From: Streptomyces monashensis | GTDB lineage: Bacteria > Actinomycetota > Actinomycetes > Streptomycetales > Streptomycetaceae | Direction of reading: 5' to 3' | Assembly (NCBI RefSeq): GCF_001866665.1 | Contig: NZ_MLYO01000012.1 | Span: 186,001-250,000, forward strand | DNA: 64,000 bases | In this document: positions 55,894-64,000 of the stretch, in pieces | Layout of the letters: each line of letters starts with the position of its first letter | Position numbering within the stretch: position 1 is the stretch's first letter | The notes under the pieces: generated by a model | Databases searched by the model: none | What the model was told of the DNA's origin: nothing | The model's input: only the letters and a program-made list of their open reading frames with translations | Made by a program: the position numbers and the translations under genes

Positions 55894-55962
55894 CACAAGT
55901 GCTGGTCAGCACGTGCATACGTGCTCAAGTACGACGTGCCGTACGGCAGTTGTCGTAATCGG

Positions 55963-56002
55963 ACCGGAGCCGGCTGTGGCCTTTGACACGGTCGGCTCCG
56001 GT
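55963..56002 (+). terminator. Hairpin after cvnD1
   Basis: ACCGGAGCCG (55963-55972) pairs with CGGCTCCGGT (55993-56002), with further imperfect pairing inside (GGCTGTG/CACGGTC). It lies 70 bp after the cvnD1 stop, so the two conservons are likely separate units. Confidence 0.78.
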
Positions 56003-56079
56003 GTTCATAACAGTTCGGCAGAGGAATCCCCGGGTATCACCACGCGACGCAGTCGGGCTGTACCGCTGTGCTCACAATC

Positions 56080-56099
56080 GCCCCGCCTTTTGGCGGGGC
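56080..56099 (+). terminator. Second terminator between the conservons
   Basis: GCCCCGCC-TTTT-GGCGGGGC 8-bp perfect stem followed by TCGCTCTTTA. Looks like a classical intrinsic terminator. The pair of hairpins (with 55963-56002) isolates cvn1 from cvn2. Confidence 0.85.
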
Positions 56100-56300
56100 T
56101 CGCTCTTTATGACCGTTTTATCTGCCACCTGCAACAGGCCCGCTCACAGGTTTCCGCTGTTTGGAAGAGCACTGGTCCACGTGCTGGAATGCCTGAACTG
56201 CCCAATAGTCAAAGACGTACTCAATGGTCGATGACGAACCGGGCTCTGAGAGACTCTGCGGCACGACGTAGGTGCCGACCGCCGAGAGGTTGTTGGTCGA

Positions 56301-59300
56301 GTGAGGCGAAGCAAGAACGGTCCCGAGCCGTCGGCACGGGGCAACTTCACCCCGCCGCCGCGCGCTGCGGCGCCCACCCCCGTGACCGGCGCGGAACCGG
56401 CGGCCCCGCAGGCCCCGAGCGGCGGTCGTTTCTCCCCGCGCAACTGGCGGGTGCCGACCAGACTGAACGCGATCCTGCTCATACCCGTGGCGGTGGGTCT
56501 CGTCATGGGCGGCTTCCAGGTGAAGAACTCGATCGACACCTGGCAGCAGGCCCGTGACGCCGAGAACACCGCCCGGCTCGTGCGCGCCTCGCTCTCCTAC
56601 GCCGACGCGCTCTACCAGGAGCGCGACACCACCGCCGCGCCCCTGCTGAAGGGGAAGCTGGAGACCGCCCAGGACAAGGCGACGGTCACGGCGGCCCGCG
56701 ACGCGACCGACAAGGCCGCCGACGCCTTCGACCAGGCCGCGCAGAACATGCCGCACAAGTCCGGCCTGGAGCGCCGGCTGAAGCTGTTCCGCGAGGCGGA
56801 GCCCTTCCTGCAGACGCTGCGCGCGGGTGCGTACACCTCCAAGTTCACCGGTGTGCAGACCGAGGAGGGCTACGTCAAGGTCGCCCACCCGCTGATGGAG
56901 TTCGCCAACGAGCTCGGCCTCGGCACCGGCAACATCACCTCCTACGGCCGTACCGTCTACGCCATCTCGCTCACCAAGGCGGCCCTGTCGCTGGAACGCT
57001 CCATCGGCATGCACCTGCTGATCAAGCCCGGCCCCGACGCCGGGAACCTGGCCAGCCAGCGCGTCGCCCTGTCCTCGTACGCCTACCTCGAGGGCATCGC
57101 CGTCGAGGAGTACATCGGCGGTGGCACCCAGGCCGACGCGGACAAGCTGGACGCCGAGAAGCAGAACATCCAGACCCAGGCCGCGACGATGGCCCAGCAG
57201 GCCAAGGCCAAGAACCCGAGCTACGTCCCGCCGCCGTCCGACCCGCAGAAGTTGGTCACGGCGCTCGCCACGCTCAGCTCCACCGACCCGGTCGCCCGTG
57301 AGGCGCTCGCCCAGAAGGGCATCACCGCGGAGAACTGGTGGGCGGTCAACACGCTCAAGTTCAACGCGTACCGCGACATCGAGTCGGGCATGGCCGACAA
57401 GGCCGTGAACGAGGCCTCCGGCATCGCCGACGACGCCAAGACCTCCGCCATCATCACCGGTGCCGTCGTCGTGGTCGCCCTGCTGCTCGCCTTCATCCTG
57501 GCCGGTGCCGTGGCCCGCCAGATGAGCCGCTCGATGCGCCAGCTGCGCAACGCCGCCTTCGGCATCGCCGAGCAGCGCCTGCCGATGCTGGTCGACCAGC
57601 TCTCGCGCACCGACCCCGGCCGGGTCGACACCCGGGTGACCCCGATCCCGATCACCACCAAGGACGAGATCGGCGAGGTCGCCCGCGCCTTCGACCAGGT
57701 CCACCGCGAGGCGGTCCGGCTCGCCGCCGAGCAGGCCCTGCTGCGGGGCAACATCAACGCGATCTTCACCAACCTGTCGCGCCGCAACCAGTCGCTGATC
57801 GAGGGCCAGCTGACCCTGATCACCGACCTGGAGAACAACGAGGCCGACCCGGACCAGCTGGAGAACCTCTTCAAGCTGGACCACCTGGCCACCCGTATGC
57901 GCCGCAACGGCGAGAACCTCCTGGTCCTCGCGGGCGAGGAGCCCGGCCGCCGCTGGGACCAGCCGGTCCCGCTGGTCGACGTGCTGCGCGCCGCCTCCTC
58001 CGAGGTGGAGCAGTACGAGCGCATCGAGCTGTCCGGTGTGCCGGAGGCCGAGATCCACGGCCGCGCGGTCACCGACCTCGTGCACCTGCTCGCCGAGCTG
58101 CTGGAGAACGCGACGACGTTCTCCTCGCCGCAGACCAAGGTCCGCGTCACCGCGACCCGGCTGCCCGACGGCCGCATCATGATCGAGATCCACGACAAGG
58201 GCATCGGCCTGACGGCCGAGGACTTCGCGGACATCAACCACAAGCTGGCCAACCCGCCGACCGTGGACGCCGCGATCTCCCAGCGCATGGGCCTGTTCGT
58301 GGTCGGCCGACTGTCCGACCGGCACGGCATCCGCGTCCAGCTGCGCCCTTCGGGCGAGCAGGCCGGTACGACCTCCCTGGTCATGCTGCCGGACGCGATC
58401 ACGCACGGTGGCGGCGGCGAGACGCCGCTGGACCGCGAGGAGTTCACGGTCTCGCAGATCATCCCGGAGCAGCAGTTCCGGGGCGAGAACTTCGGGCAGG
58501 TGCAGCAGCCCCTGCGGACCGCCGCCGAGCTCGGCTTCGACGACAGCCGCTACCCGGAGATCCCCGACGACATCCGGGAGCTGGACCCGGTCGGCCGCTC
58601 GCTGATGCGCGAGGAGCGCCGCGCGGCCCTGGAGGCCCAGGGCCAGCCGCAGGCCGAGCCGCAGCAGGAGCCCGAGGCGCCCGCCGCCTACGCGGACCCC
58701 CTCTTCGACGGCCGGCAGGGCTACCAGGAGCAGCAGTCTCACCAGGCGTTCCAGGAGCAGCCGCAGCAGGCCTACCAGGAGCAGGCGTACGAGGAGCCGC
58801 AGCAGGCCGCGTACGAGGAGAACTACAACAAGCCGTACGAGGACCAGTTCTTCGCGCCGAACGGCGGCCAGCCGCAGGGCGAGAGCTTCTCGGCCGGCGG
58901 CTACCCCGACCCCGCGTACACCGAGCCGGCCCCGGCCCACTCGTACCAGGACGACTGGCCGCAGCAGCCGCAGCAGCCGCAGCAGCCGCAGGACGGCTAC
59001 CAGAACGGCTACCCGGCCCAGTACGCTCCGGAAACCGAATCCTCGCAGGCCGCTGACGTGAGTGAGCGCAACCGCGTAGGCTTCGACCGTCCGGGACCGG
59101 CCGCTCCCGCCTCCCACACGCTGACCGACGCCGGGCTGCCCCGCCGTGGTTCCGCCCCGAGCGGTTCCAACGGCGCGAGTGCCGCGAACGGCACGGCCCG
59201 TGTGCAGCCGGAAGCACCGGCTCCGGCTCCGGCTCCGGCTCCGGGCGACGCTCCGGCAGCGGGCGGCGACAACAGCTGGCGTTCGGCGAACGACGAGCGG

Positions 59301-59564
59301 TGGCAGCAGGCCTCGCAGCTCCGCAAGCCGAAGGCGGGCGGGGTCACCGCCTCCGGTCTGCCGCGGCGGGTGCCCAAGGCCAACCTGGTCGAGGGCGCCG
59401 CCGAGAGCACCCCCCAGGGAGGCCCCCAGGTCTCCCGCGCCCCGGAGGACGTCCGGGGCAGGCTGAGCAACCTGCGCCGAGGCGTCCAGCGCGGACGCAG
59501 CGCAGGCAGTGAAACGAACGGCCAGGGCTTCGGTCCTGACAGCACCTACAACCAGGAGCGTTAG
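56301..59564 (+). CDS. cvnA2: CvnA2, conservon membrane histidine kinase-like protein
   Basis: 1087 residues, GTG at 56301 after AGAGGTTG plus 8 bp, exactly as in cvnA1. Short polar N-terminus, helix 1 (RLNAILLIPVAVGLVMGGFQ), a ~310-residue extracytoplasmic domain unlike CvnA1's in sequence, helix 2 (IITGAVVVVALLLAFILAGA), then HAMP and the GHKL core: DLVHLLAELLENATTFSS, IHDKGIGLTAEDF, QRMGLFVVGRLSDRHGI. The core is nearly the same as CvnA1's. The tail is Gln/Glu/Tyr/Pro-rich (YQEQ, EEPQQAAYEE repeats) and ends with the shared LPRRVPKANLVEG and VRGRLSNLRRGVQRGR blocks. Confidence 0.93.
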   Translation: MRRSKNGPEPSARGNFTPPPRAAAPTPVTGAEPAAPQAPSGGRFSPRNWRVPTRLNAILLIPVAVGLVMGGFQVKNSIDTWQQARDAENTARLVRASLSYADALYQERDTTAAPLLKGKLETAQDKATVTAARDATDKAADAFDQAAQNMPHKSGLERRLKLFREAEPFLQTLRAGAYTSKFTGVQTEEGYVKVAHPLMEFANELGLGTGNITSYGRTVYAISLTKAALSLERSIGMHLLIKPGPDAGNLASQRVALSSYAYLEGIAVEEYIGGGTQADADKLDAEKQNIQTQAATMAQQAKAKNPSYVPPPSDPQKLVTALATLSSTDPVAREALAQKGITAENWWAVNTLKFNAYRDIESGMADKAVNEASGIADDAKTSAIITGAVVVVALLLAFILAGAVARQMSRSMRQLRNAAFGIAEQRLPMLVDQLSRTDPGRVDTRVTPIPITTKDEIGEVARAFDQVHREAVRLAAEQALLRGNINAIFTNLSRRNQSLIEGQLTLITDLENNEADPDQLENLFKLDHLATRMRRNGENLLVLAGEEPGRRWDQPVPLVDVLRAASSEVEQYERIELSGVPEAEIHGRAVTDLVHLLAELLENATTFSSPQTKVRVTATRLPDGRIMIEIHDKGIGLTAEDFADINHKLANPPTVDAAISQRMGLFVVGRLSDRHGIRVQLRPSGEQAGTTSLVMLPDAITHGGGGETPLDREEFTVSQIIPEQQFRGENFGQVQQPLRTAAELGFDDSRYPEIPDDIRELDPVGRSLMREERRAALEAQGQPQAEPQQEPEAPAAYADPLFDGRQGYQEQQSHQAFQEQPQQAYQEQAYEEPQQAAYEENYNKPYEDQFFAPNGGQPQGESFSAGGYPDPAYTEPAPAHSYQDDWPQQPQQPQQPQDGYQNGYPAQYAPETESSQAADVSERNRVGFDRPGPAAPASHTLTDAGLPRRGSAPSGSNGASAANGTARVQPEAPAPAPAPAPGDAPAAGGDNSWRSANDERWQQASQLRKPKAGGVTASGLPRRVPKANLVEGAAESTPQGGPQVSRAPEDVRGRLSNLRRGVQRGRSAGSETNGQGFGPDSTYNQER

Positions 59565-59565
59565 T

Positions 59566-59988
59566 GTGAGCCCGATGAGCCAGGCGGCACAGAACCTGAA
59601 CTGGTTGATCACCAACTTCGTGGACAACACCCCGGGGGTGTCCCACACGGTGGTGGTCTCCGCCGACGGACTCCTTCTGGCAATGTCCGAGGGCTTCCCC
59701 CGCGACCGTGCGGACCAGCTCGCGGCCGTCGCCTCCGGTCTGACGTCTCTGACGGCAGGCGCCTCTCGGATCTTCGAGGGAGGTGCCGTGAACCAGACGG
59801 TTGTGGAGATGGAGCGGGGATTCCTCTTCATCATGTCCGTATCCGACGGCTCGTCCCTCGCGGTTCTGGCCCACCCGGAAGCGGACATCGGCCTCATCGG
59901 GTACGAGATGGCCCTTCTGGTGGACCGCGCGGGCACGGTCCTGACCCCGGATCTCCGTGCGGAGCTCCAGGGCAGCCTTCTCAACTAA
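59566..59988 (+). CDS. cvnB2: CvnB2, roadblock/LC7 protein
   Basis: 140 residues from GTG at 59566, one base after the cvnA2 stop, GGAG 7 bp before. Only about ten residues differ from CvnB1 (for example GGAVNQTV for GGDVAQTV, ending LLN rather than LLH). Same presumed role as GTPase partner or regulator of CvnD. Confidence 0.94.
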   Translation: MSPMSQAAQNLNWLITNFVDNTPGVSHTVVVSADGLLLAMSEGFPRDRADQLAAVASGLTSLTAGASRIFEGGAVNQTVVEMERGFLFIMSVSDGSSLAVLAHPEADIGLIGYEMALLVDRAGTVLTPDLRAELQGSLLN

Positions 59989-60084
59989 CAATCGGACGGT
60001 GCGTATTCGCGTCCCGGGGCCGTAAGGTTTCGGGACGCGGCTCCACAGCGATGGGTGCCCGGCACAGTCGGAGGAGGAGAGAAA

Positions 60085-60654
60085 GTGGCAACACCCCCAG
60101 GTGGTTCGCATTCGGGGAACTGGTCGTACGGCCCTGGTCAGGGTCAGGGCGACGGTTCGGCGAACCGGTACAACTTCCCCTCCGCCCCGAGCCACCGGCA
60201 GCCGTACGCGCCGCAGGGCCCCGGCCCGTCGCCGTACGACCAGCCTCCGGCCCCGCGCATCCAGCCGGTGCAGCCGCAGCGCCGCCCCGAGCCGGCGCCC
60301 GCGTCCGCATCGAACAACCCCCTGGTGCGTCCGTACGCCATGACCGGCGGCCGGACCCGCCCGCGGTACCAGCTCGCCATCGAGGCACTGGTGCACACCA
60401 CCGCGCAGCCGCACCAGATGCAGGGCCAGCTGCCCGAGCATCAGCGGATCTGCAACCTCTGCCGGGAGATCAAGTCGGTGGCCGAGGTCTCGGCCCTGCT
60501 GACGATCCCCCTCGGCGTGGCCAGGATCCTCGTCGCCGACTTGGCGGAGGCGGGCCTGGTCGCCATCCATCAGCCCGGCGGCGACGAGAACGCCGGTGGC
60601 CAGCCAGACGTGACACTGCTCGAAAGGGTGCTCAGTGGACTTCGCAAGCTCTAG
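60085..60654 (+). CDS. cvnC2: CvnC2, DUF742 protein
   Basis: 189 residues from GTG at 60085, with GGAGGAGGAG upstream. The DUF742 domain (LVRPYAMTGGRTRPRYQLAI to LLERVLSGLRKL) matches CvnC1. It has an extra ~85-residue Pro/Gln/Ser-rich N-terminus that CvnC1 lacks apart from ~20 residues. It overlaps cvnD2 by 20 bp, exactly like the first conservon. Confidence 0.92.
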   Translation: MATPPGGSHSGNWSYGPGQGQGDGSANRYNFPSAPSHRQPYAPQGPGPSPYDQPPAPRIQPVQPQRRPEPAPASASNNPLVRPYAMTGGRTRPRYQLAIEALVHTTAQPHQMQGQLPEHQRICNLCREIKSVAEVSALLTIPLGVARILVADLAEAGLVAIHQPGGDENAGGQPDVTLLERVLSGLRKL

Positions 60655-61216
60655 CGGCGGTCCTTCCCGCTCCACCACCTCCGCGAAGATCGTGGTGGCG
60701 GGCGGCTTCGGCGTGGGCAAGACCACGTTCGTGGGTGCCGTCTCGGAGATCAACCCGCTGCGCACCGAGGCCGTCATGACGTCCGCCAGCGCGGGCATCG
60801 ACGACCTCACCCACACCGGGGACAAGACCACCACCACGGTGGCCATGGACTTCGGCCGTATCACCCTCGACCAGGACCTGATCCTGTACCTGTTCGGCAC
60901 GCCGGGCCAGGACCGCTTCTGGTTCATGTGGGACGACCTGGTGCGCGGTGCGATCGGCGCGATCGTGCTCGTGGACACCCGGCGCCTCGCCGACTGCTTC
61001 CCCGCGGTCGACTACTTCGAGAACAGCGGGCTGCCGTTCGTCATCGCCCTCAACGGCTTCGACGGCCAGCAGCCGTACAACCCCGACGAGGTGCGCGAGG
61101 CGCTCCAGATCGGGCCGGACACCCCGATCATCACGACCGACGCCCGCCACCGCGCGGACGCGAAGTCGGCGCTGATCACCCTGGTCGAGCACGCGCTGAT
61201 GGCCCGCCTGCGGTAG
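60635..61216 (+). CDS. cvnD2: CvnD2, Ras-like GTPase
   Basis: 193 residues, GTG start. G1 GGFGVGKTTFVGAVSEI, FGTPGQDRFWFMWDDLVRGA and VIALNGFDG as in CvnD1. Beyond the first ~14 residues I count only three substitutions (V/I in GAI, T/N in QQPY, A/T in GPD). DNA differs at many third positions, so the identity reflects selection on the protein or conversion followed by drift. Confidence 0.95.
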   Translation: MDFASSSGGPSRSTTSAKIVVAGGFGVGKTTFVGAVSEINPLRTEAVMTSASAGIDDLTHTGDKTTTTVAMDFGRITLDQDLILYLFGTPGQDRFWFMWDDLVRGAIGAIVLVDTRRLADCFPAVDYFENSGLPFVIALNGFDGQQPYNPDEVREALQIGPDTPIITTDARHRADAKSALITLVEHALMARLR

Positions 61217-61237
61217 CACACCGGCATCACCTGACGA

Positions 61238-61267
61238 CGGCCCCTGAACCGGTGGGTTCAGGGGCCG
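61238..61267. terminator. Bidirectional terminator after cvn2
   Basis: 13-bp perfect stem CGGCCCCTGAACC (61238-61250) / GGTTCAGGGGCCG (61255-61267), 4-nt loop, between the convergent cvnD2 and secreted-protein genes. Confidence 0.87.
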
Positions 61268-61275
61268 AGTTGTGT

Positions 61276-62211
61276 TCAGCGCCCGCAGTACGGCAGGGAG
61301 CGCACGGAGCCGCCGTGGTTCTCGTCGTCGGTGCCGAGCAGGGCCCGGTCGGTGCCGGGCACGCACTCCACGGCCTCGACCTTGTAGCCGTGGAAGGTAC
61401 CGAGCAGGGTGGGGGACTGCGCGAGCGTGACGCGCACGGCGCCGGCCGGCGAGACGGTGACCCGGCCGATGTCGGACACGGCGGAGTCGAACGGCCCGTC
61501 GTCACCGGCGCCCGCCGCCGAACTCGCCAGGATCCGGCCGGAGTCGGTCACGGAGAGGTCGGAGATGTGCCGGGTGCCCTCGCCGACCGGGTACGGCGCC
61601 CGGTACGGCCGGCGGCTCACGGCGCCGAACTCGGGCTGTCCCCAGGGGGCGAAGGTGAGCGACGCCGCGTACAGGACGGCGGGGTGGCCCGGACCGTCGC
61701 CCCGGGAGGCCCACAGCGCGGCGAGCCTGCCGTCCCGGGACACCAGCGCGAGGCTCTCGTCGTCGTCGCCCGGGGCGACGCCGGGCAGGGGCGTGTAGTC
61801 GACGACGGCCGCCGTGTCACCGTCGACCCGGACGCGGTAGACGATGCCGCGGGCGGCGAGCGCCAGGTACTCCCCCGCCATGCCGGGAATCGCCTCGATG
61901 GCCTCCAGGTCCTGCGGTTCGGCCCCGCTCCACGTCAGCGGGGCGACCTCGTCGGGGCCGCGGTCCCGATGGGTGACCCGGGACAGCCGCCGCTGTCCGG
62001 GCGCCTTGTTGTCGTGCACGATCAGCGCGTCCACGCCGGTCCCGTCGGCCGACGGCCCCTCGAGGGCGAGGCCGCTGACGCCGCTGCGGGCGTCGGTGCC
62101 GACCCGCTGCCAGCTCTGGCCGGCGGCGCCGGCCGGGATCATGGCGAGCACGGTCAGCAGGGTTGTCGCGAGGGTGATCCGGACGGCACATCGCGGCGTC
62201 GAGAGTGTCAC
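61276..62211 (-). CDS. Secreted protein of unknown function, possible beta-propeller
   Basis: 311 residues, GTG start. The signal peptide (RITLATTLLTVLAMIPAGAA, with AGA-AG cleavage) is clear. The rest is rich in beta-strand-like segments with D-x-x-x-x-L-V/I patterns (DLEAIEAIPGMAGEYLALAA, GDTAAVVDYTPLPG, DSGRILASSAAG). These resemble esterase-like-phytase or propeller proteins, but no catalytic motif can be named. Two cysteines near the C-terminus (VECVPG, PYCGR) could pair. Convergent with cvnD2. Confidence 0.78.
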   Translation of the reverse strand: MTLSTPRCAVRITLATTLLTVLAMIPAGAAGQSWQRVGTDARSGVSGLALEGPSADGTGVDALIVHDNKAPGQRRLSRVTHRDRGPDEVAPLTWSGAEPQDLEAIEAIPGMAGEYLALAARGIVYRVRVDGDTAAVVDYTPLPGVAPGDDDESLALVSRDGRLAALWASRGDGPGHPAVLYAASLTFAPWGQPEFGAVSRRPYRAPYPVGEGTRHISDLSVTDSGRILASSAAGAGDDGPFDSAVSDIGRVTVSPAGAVRVTLAQSPTLLGTFHGYKVEAVECVPGTDRALLGTDDENHGGSVRSLPYCGR

Positions 62212-62370
62212 GGGCGGTGGGGTCCCTTTCCTGGGCCGGTTCCTGGGCCGGCTCCTGCGCCGGATGTCGGCGCCAGATTAGGGATCTTGATCGGCGACCG
62301 CCCAGCGCCGGTTGATCCGTTCGCGGGAGCGCACGGGCGCACGGACGGACTGGAAGGGCGCACAACACCG

Positions 62371-62404
62371 ACGGCCCCGCCCTCCCGGAGGAGAGCGGGG
62401 CCGT
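62371..62404 (-). terminator. acc operon terminator
   Basis: ACGGCCCCGCCCTC (62371-62384) pairs with GAGAGCGGGGCCGT (62391-62404) with one mismatch and a 6-nt loop, 14 bp beyond the accE stop. Confidence 0.8.
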
Positions 62405-62417
62405 GCTGACGCGGGGC

Positions 62418-62609
62418 TCAGTGCCAGCTGTGCGGGGCGCGGAAGCCGCCCTCGCGCTCCAGCCGGCGCCAGCCTGCCCTGGGGCGGCCGCGGCGCGCCG
62501 GGGCCACGGACGTGCGGGCGGCGGCGCGGGCCAGGAGGACGGCCGTGATGGCGGCGACTTCCTCGGGCTCGGCGTGGCCCTTCTCGACGCGGATGTCAGG
62601 AGTGCTCAT
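62418..62609 (-). CDS. accE: Acyl-CoA carboxylase epsilon subunit
   Basis: 63 residues, ATG at 62609. It is a short protein with IRVEKGHAEPEEVAAITAVL, then LARAAAR and a Gly/Arg/Trp-rich tail ending FRAPHSWH, all typical of actinobacterial AccE/PccE. The subunit strengthens the complex of the carboxyltransferase (AccB) with the biotin-carboxylase subunit. 57 bp downstream of accB in the same operon. Confidence 0.93.
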   Translation of the reverse strand: MSTPDIRVEKGHAEPEEVAAITAVLLARAAARTSVAPARRGRPRAGWRRLEREGGFRAPHSWH

Positions 62610-62666
62610 GGGTGTCAGTCTCCGTGAGAGAGAGGTCCGCGGGGTTGCCGCGGCGGGTCCGCTCGG

Positions 62667-64000
62667 TTACTGCGGGGGGTTGCCGTGCTTGCGGGAGGGC
62701 AGGTCGGCGTGCTTGGACTGGAGCATCGCCAGGGACTTGACCAGGACCTCGCGCGTCTCGGCGGGGTCGATGACGTCGTCCACGAGGCCGCGTTCGGCCG
62801 CGTAGTACGGGTGCATCAGCTCGGACTTGTACTCCTTGACCATCCGGGCCCGCATGGCCTCGGGGTCCTGGGCGTCGGCGATCTGCCGGCGGAAGATGAC
62901 GTTGGCGGCGCCCTCGGCGCCCATCACCGCGATCTCGTTGGTCGGCCAGGCGTAGGTGAGGTCCGCCCCGATCGACTGGGAGTCCATGACGATGTAGGCA
63001 CCTCCGTACGCCTTGCGCAGGATGAGCGAGATCCTCGGCACGGTCGCGTTGCAGTAGGCGTACAGCAGCTTCGCGCCGTGGCGGATGATTCCGCCGTGCT
63101 CCTGGTCCACGCCGGGGAGGAAGCCCGGCACGTCCAGCAGGGTGATGATCGGGACATTGAAAGCGTCACACATCTGGACGAAGCGCGCAGCTTTTTCACT
63201 GGCCTCGATGTCCAGGACGCCGGCGAGGACCTGCGGCTGGTTGGCGATGATGCCGACCACCTGGCCGTCCATGCGGGCCAGCGCGCAGATGATGTTGCGC
63301 GCCCAGCGCTCGTGGACCTCCAGGTAGTCGCCGTCGTCGACGAGTTCCTCGATGACCTTCGTCATGTCGTACGGCCGGTTGCCGTCCGCCGGGACCAGGT
63401 CCAGCAGGACGTCGCTGCGGCGGTCGACCGGGTCGGAGGACTCGGCGCGCGGCGGGTTCTCGCGGTTGTTCTGCGGCAGCATCGACAGCAGGTAGCGCAC
63501 CTCGGCGATGCACGTCTCCTCGTCGTCGTACGCGAAGTGGCACACGCCGCTGGTCTCGGCGTGCACGTCGGCGCCGCCGAGCCCGTTCTGGCTGATCTCC
63601 TCGCCGGTCACGGCCTTGACCACGTCCGGGCCCGTGATGAACATCTGCGAGGTCTCGCGGACCATGAAGACGAAGTCCGTGAGGGCGGGCGAGTACGCCG
63701 CGCCGCCCGCGCACGGGCCGAGCATCACGCTGATCTGCGGGATGACACCCGACGCCTTGGTGTTGCGCTGGAAGATGCCGCCGTAGCCGGCCAGGGCGCT
63801 GACGCCCTCCTGGATCCGGGCGCCCGCACCGTCGTTGAGCGACACCAGCGGGGCACCGGCCGCGATGGCCATGTCCATGATCTTGTGGATCTTGGTGGCG
63901 TGCGCCTCACCGAGGGCGCCGCCGAAGATCCGGAAGTCGTGCGCGTAGACGAAGACCGTACGGCCCTCGACCGTGCCCCAGCCGGTGATCACACCGTCCG
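62667..64000 (-). CDS. accB: Acyl-CoA carboxylase beta (carboxyltransferase) subunit, 3' part
   Basis: The last ~444 residues; the 5' end lies beyond base 64000. Crotonase-like carboxyltransferase with oxyanion-hole motifs LNDGAGARIQEGVSALAGYG and SVMLGPCAGGAAYSPALTDF in the N-domain, and DVPGFLPGVDQEHGGIIRHG plus GGAYIVMDSQSIGADLTYAW in the C-domain. The specificity position has Ile in GGAYIVMDS, where propionyl-CoA-specific PccB has Asp; this fits AccB, which accepts acetyl-CoA as well. Makes malonyl-CoA for fatty acids and polyketides with accA and accE. Confidence 0.95.
   Translation of the reverse strand, partial: DGVITGWGTVEGRTVFVYAHDFRIFGGALGEAHATKIHKIMDMAIAAGAPLVSLNDGAGARIQEGVSALAGYGGIFQRNTKASGVIPQISVMLGPCAGGAAYSPALTDFVFMVRETSQMFITGPDVVKAVTGEEISQNGLGGADVHAETSGVCHFAYDDEETCIAEVRYLLSMLPQNNRENPPRAESSDPVDRRSDVLLDLVPADGNRPYDMTKVIEELVDDGDYLEVHERWARNIICALARMDGQVVGIIANQPQVLAGVLDIEASEKAARFVQMCDAFNVPIITLLDVPGFLPGVDQEHGGIIRHGAKLLYAYCNATVPRISLILRKAYGGAYIVMDSQSIGADLTYAWPTNEIAVMGAEGAANVIFRRQIADAQDPEAMRARMVKEYKSELMHPYYAAERGLVDDVIDPAETREVLVKSLAMLQSKHADLPSRKHGNPPQ

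Larger units (their letters stand above)
55894..56300. other. Spacer between the two conservons
   Basis: 407 bp without a gene. Besides the two terminator hairpins, the A/T-richer part 56100-56290 must hold the cvnA2 promoter and leader; it ends in AGAGGTTG (56285-56292), the presumed ribosome site. No certain -10/-35. Confidence 0.55.

Overview
The window is a piece of an actinomycete chromosome, almost certainly Streptomyces. GC is very high, GTG starts are common, and terminators are GC-rich hairpins. The gene set and order match what I recall of the conserved core of Streptomyces coelicolor between the acetyl-CoA carboxylase genes and the ammonium transport genes (roughly SCO5535 to SCO5585). 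No database was searched, so species-level assignment is not possible.

1-10.7 kb: nitrogen uptake and signalling (amtB-glnK-glnD, with a GlnR-type box upstream of amtB), the antibiotic-production regulator nsdA, a lone primase/polymerase-like protein, the SRP receptor ftsY, a cytosine-type permease, a luciferase-like oxidoreductase and the glucose permease glcP. 10.8-25.8 kb: chromosome and RNA maintenance on the minus strand (smc, a small coiled-coil protein, acyP, mutM, rnc, rpmF, a DUF177 protein, a DivIVA-like protein, coaD, rsmD, recG). It is interrupted by a CAP-domain membrane protein, a frameshifted acetyltransferase and a flavodoxin/HxlR redox pair. 26.0-31.1 kb: an Hsp90-family chaperone translationally overlapping a 1064-residue TPR protein, on the plus strand between recG and the DAK2 gene. 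This is the most accessory-looking segment.

31.1-44.6 kb: DAK2 protein, rpmB, thiD-thiL, a stand-alone Lrp effector domain, a DUF3515 lipoprotein, plsC-gpsA-ddlA, cofC, a cold-shock-like protein, the Lys/Ala-tailed HU protein, leuC-leuD and their regulator ndgR. 44.6-49.6 kb: a MerR regulator divergent from a DUF4188 gene, five tRNA genes (Gln-Glu-Glu-Gln-Glu in transcription order), a HAD phosphatase, gltX and a fumarylacetoacetase-family hydrolase.

49.7-61.2 kb: a small protein with a repeated ANPRRT motif, then two complete conservons in tandem. Each encodes a membrane histidine kinase-like protein, a roadblock protein, a DUF742 protein and a Ras-like GTPase (cvnA-D). 61.3-64.0 kb: a secreted protein, then accE and the 3' part of the carboxyltransferase gene accB, which runs off the end.

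Most genes are housekeeping and are packed into short operons separated by strong hairpins. Several regulators sit next to clear inverted-repeat operators (HxlR, MerR, NdgR, a LacI-type site before glcP). No insertion sequences, prophage, CRISPR array or biosynthetic cluster was seen.
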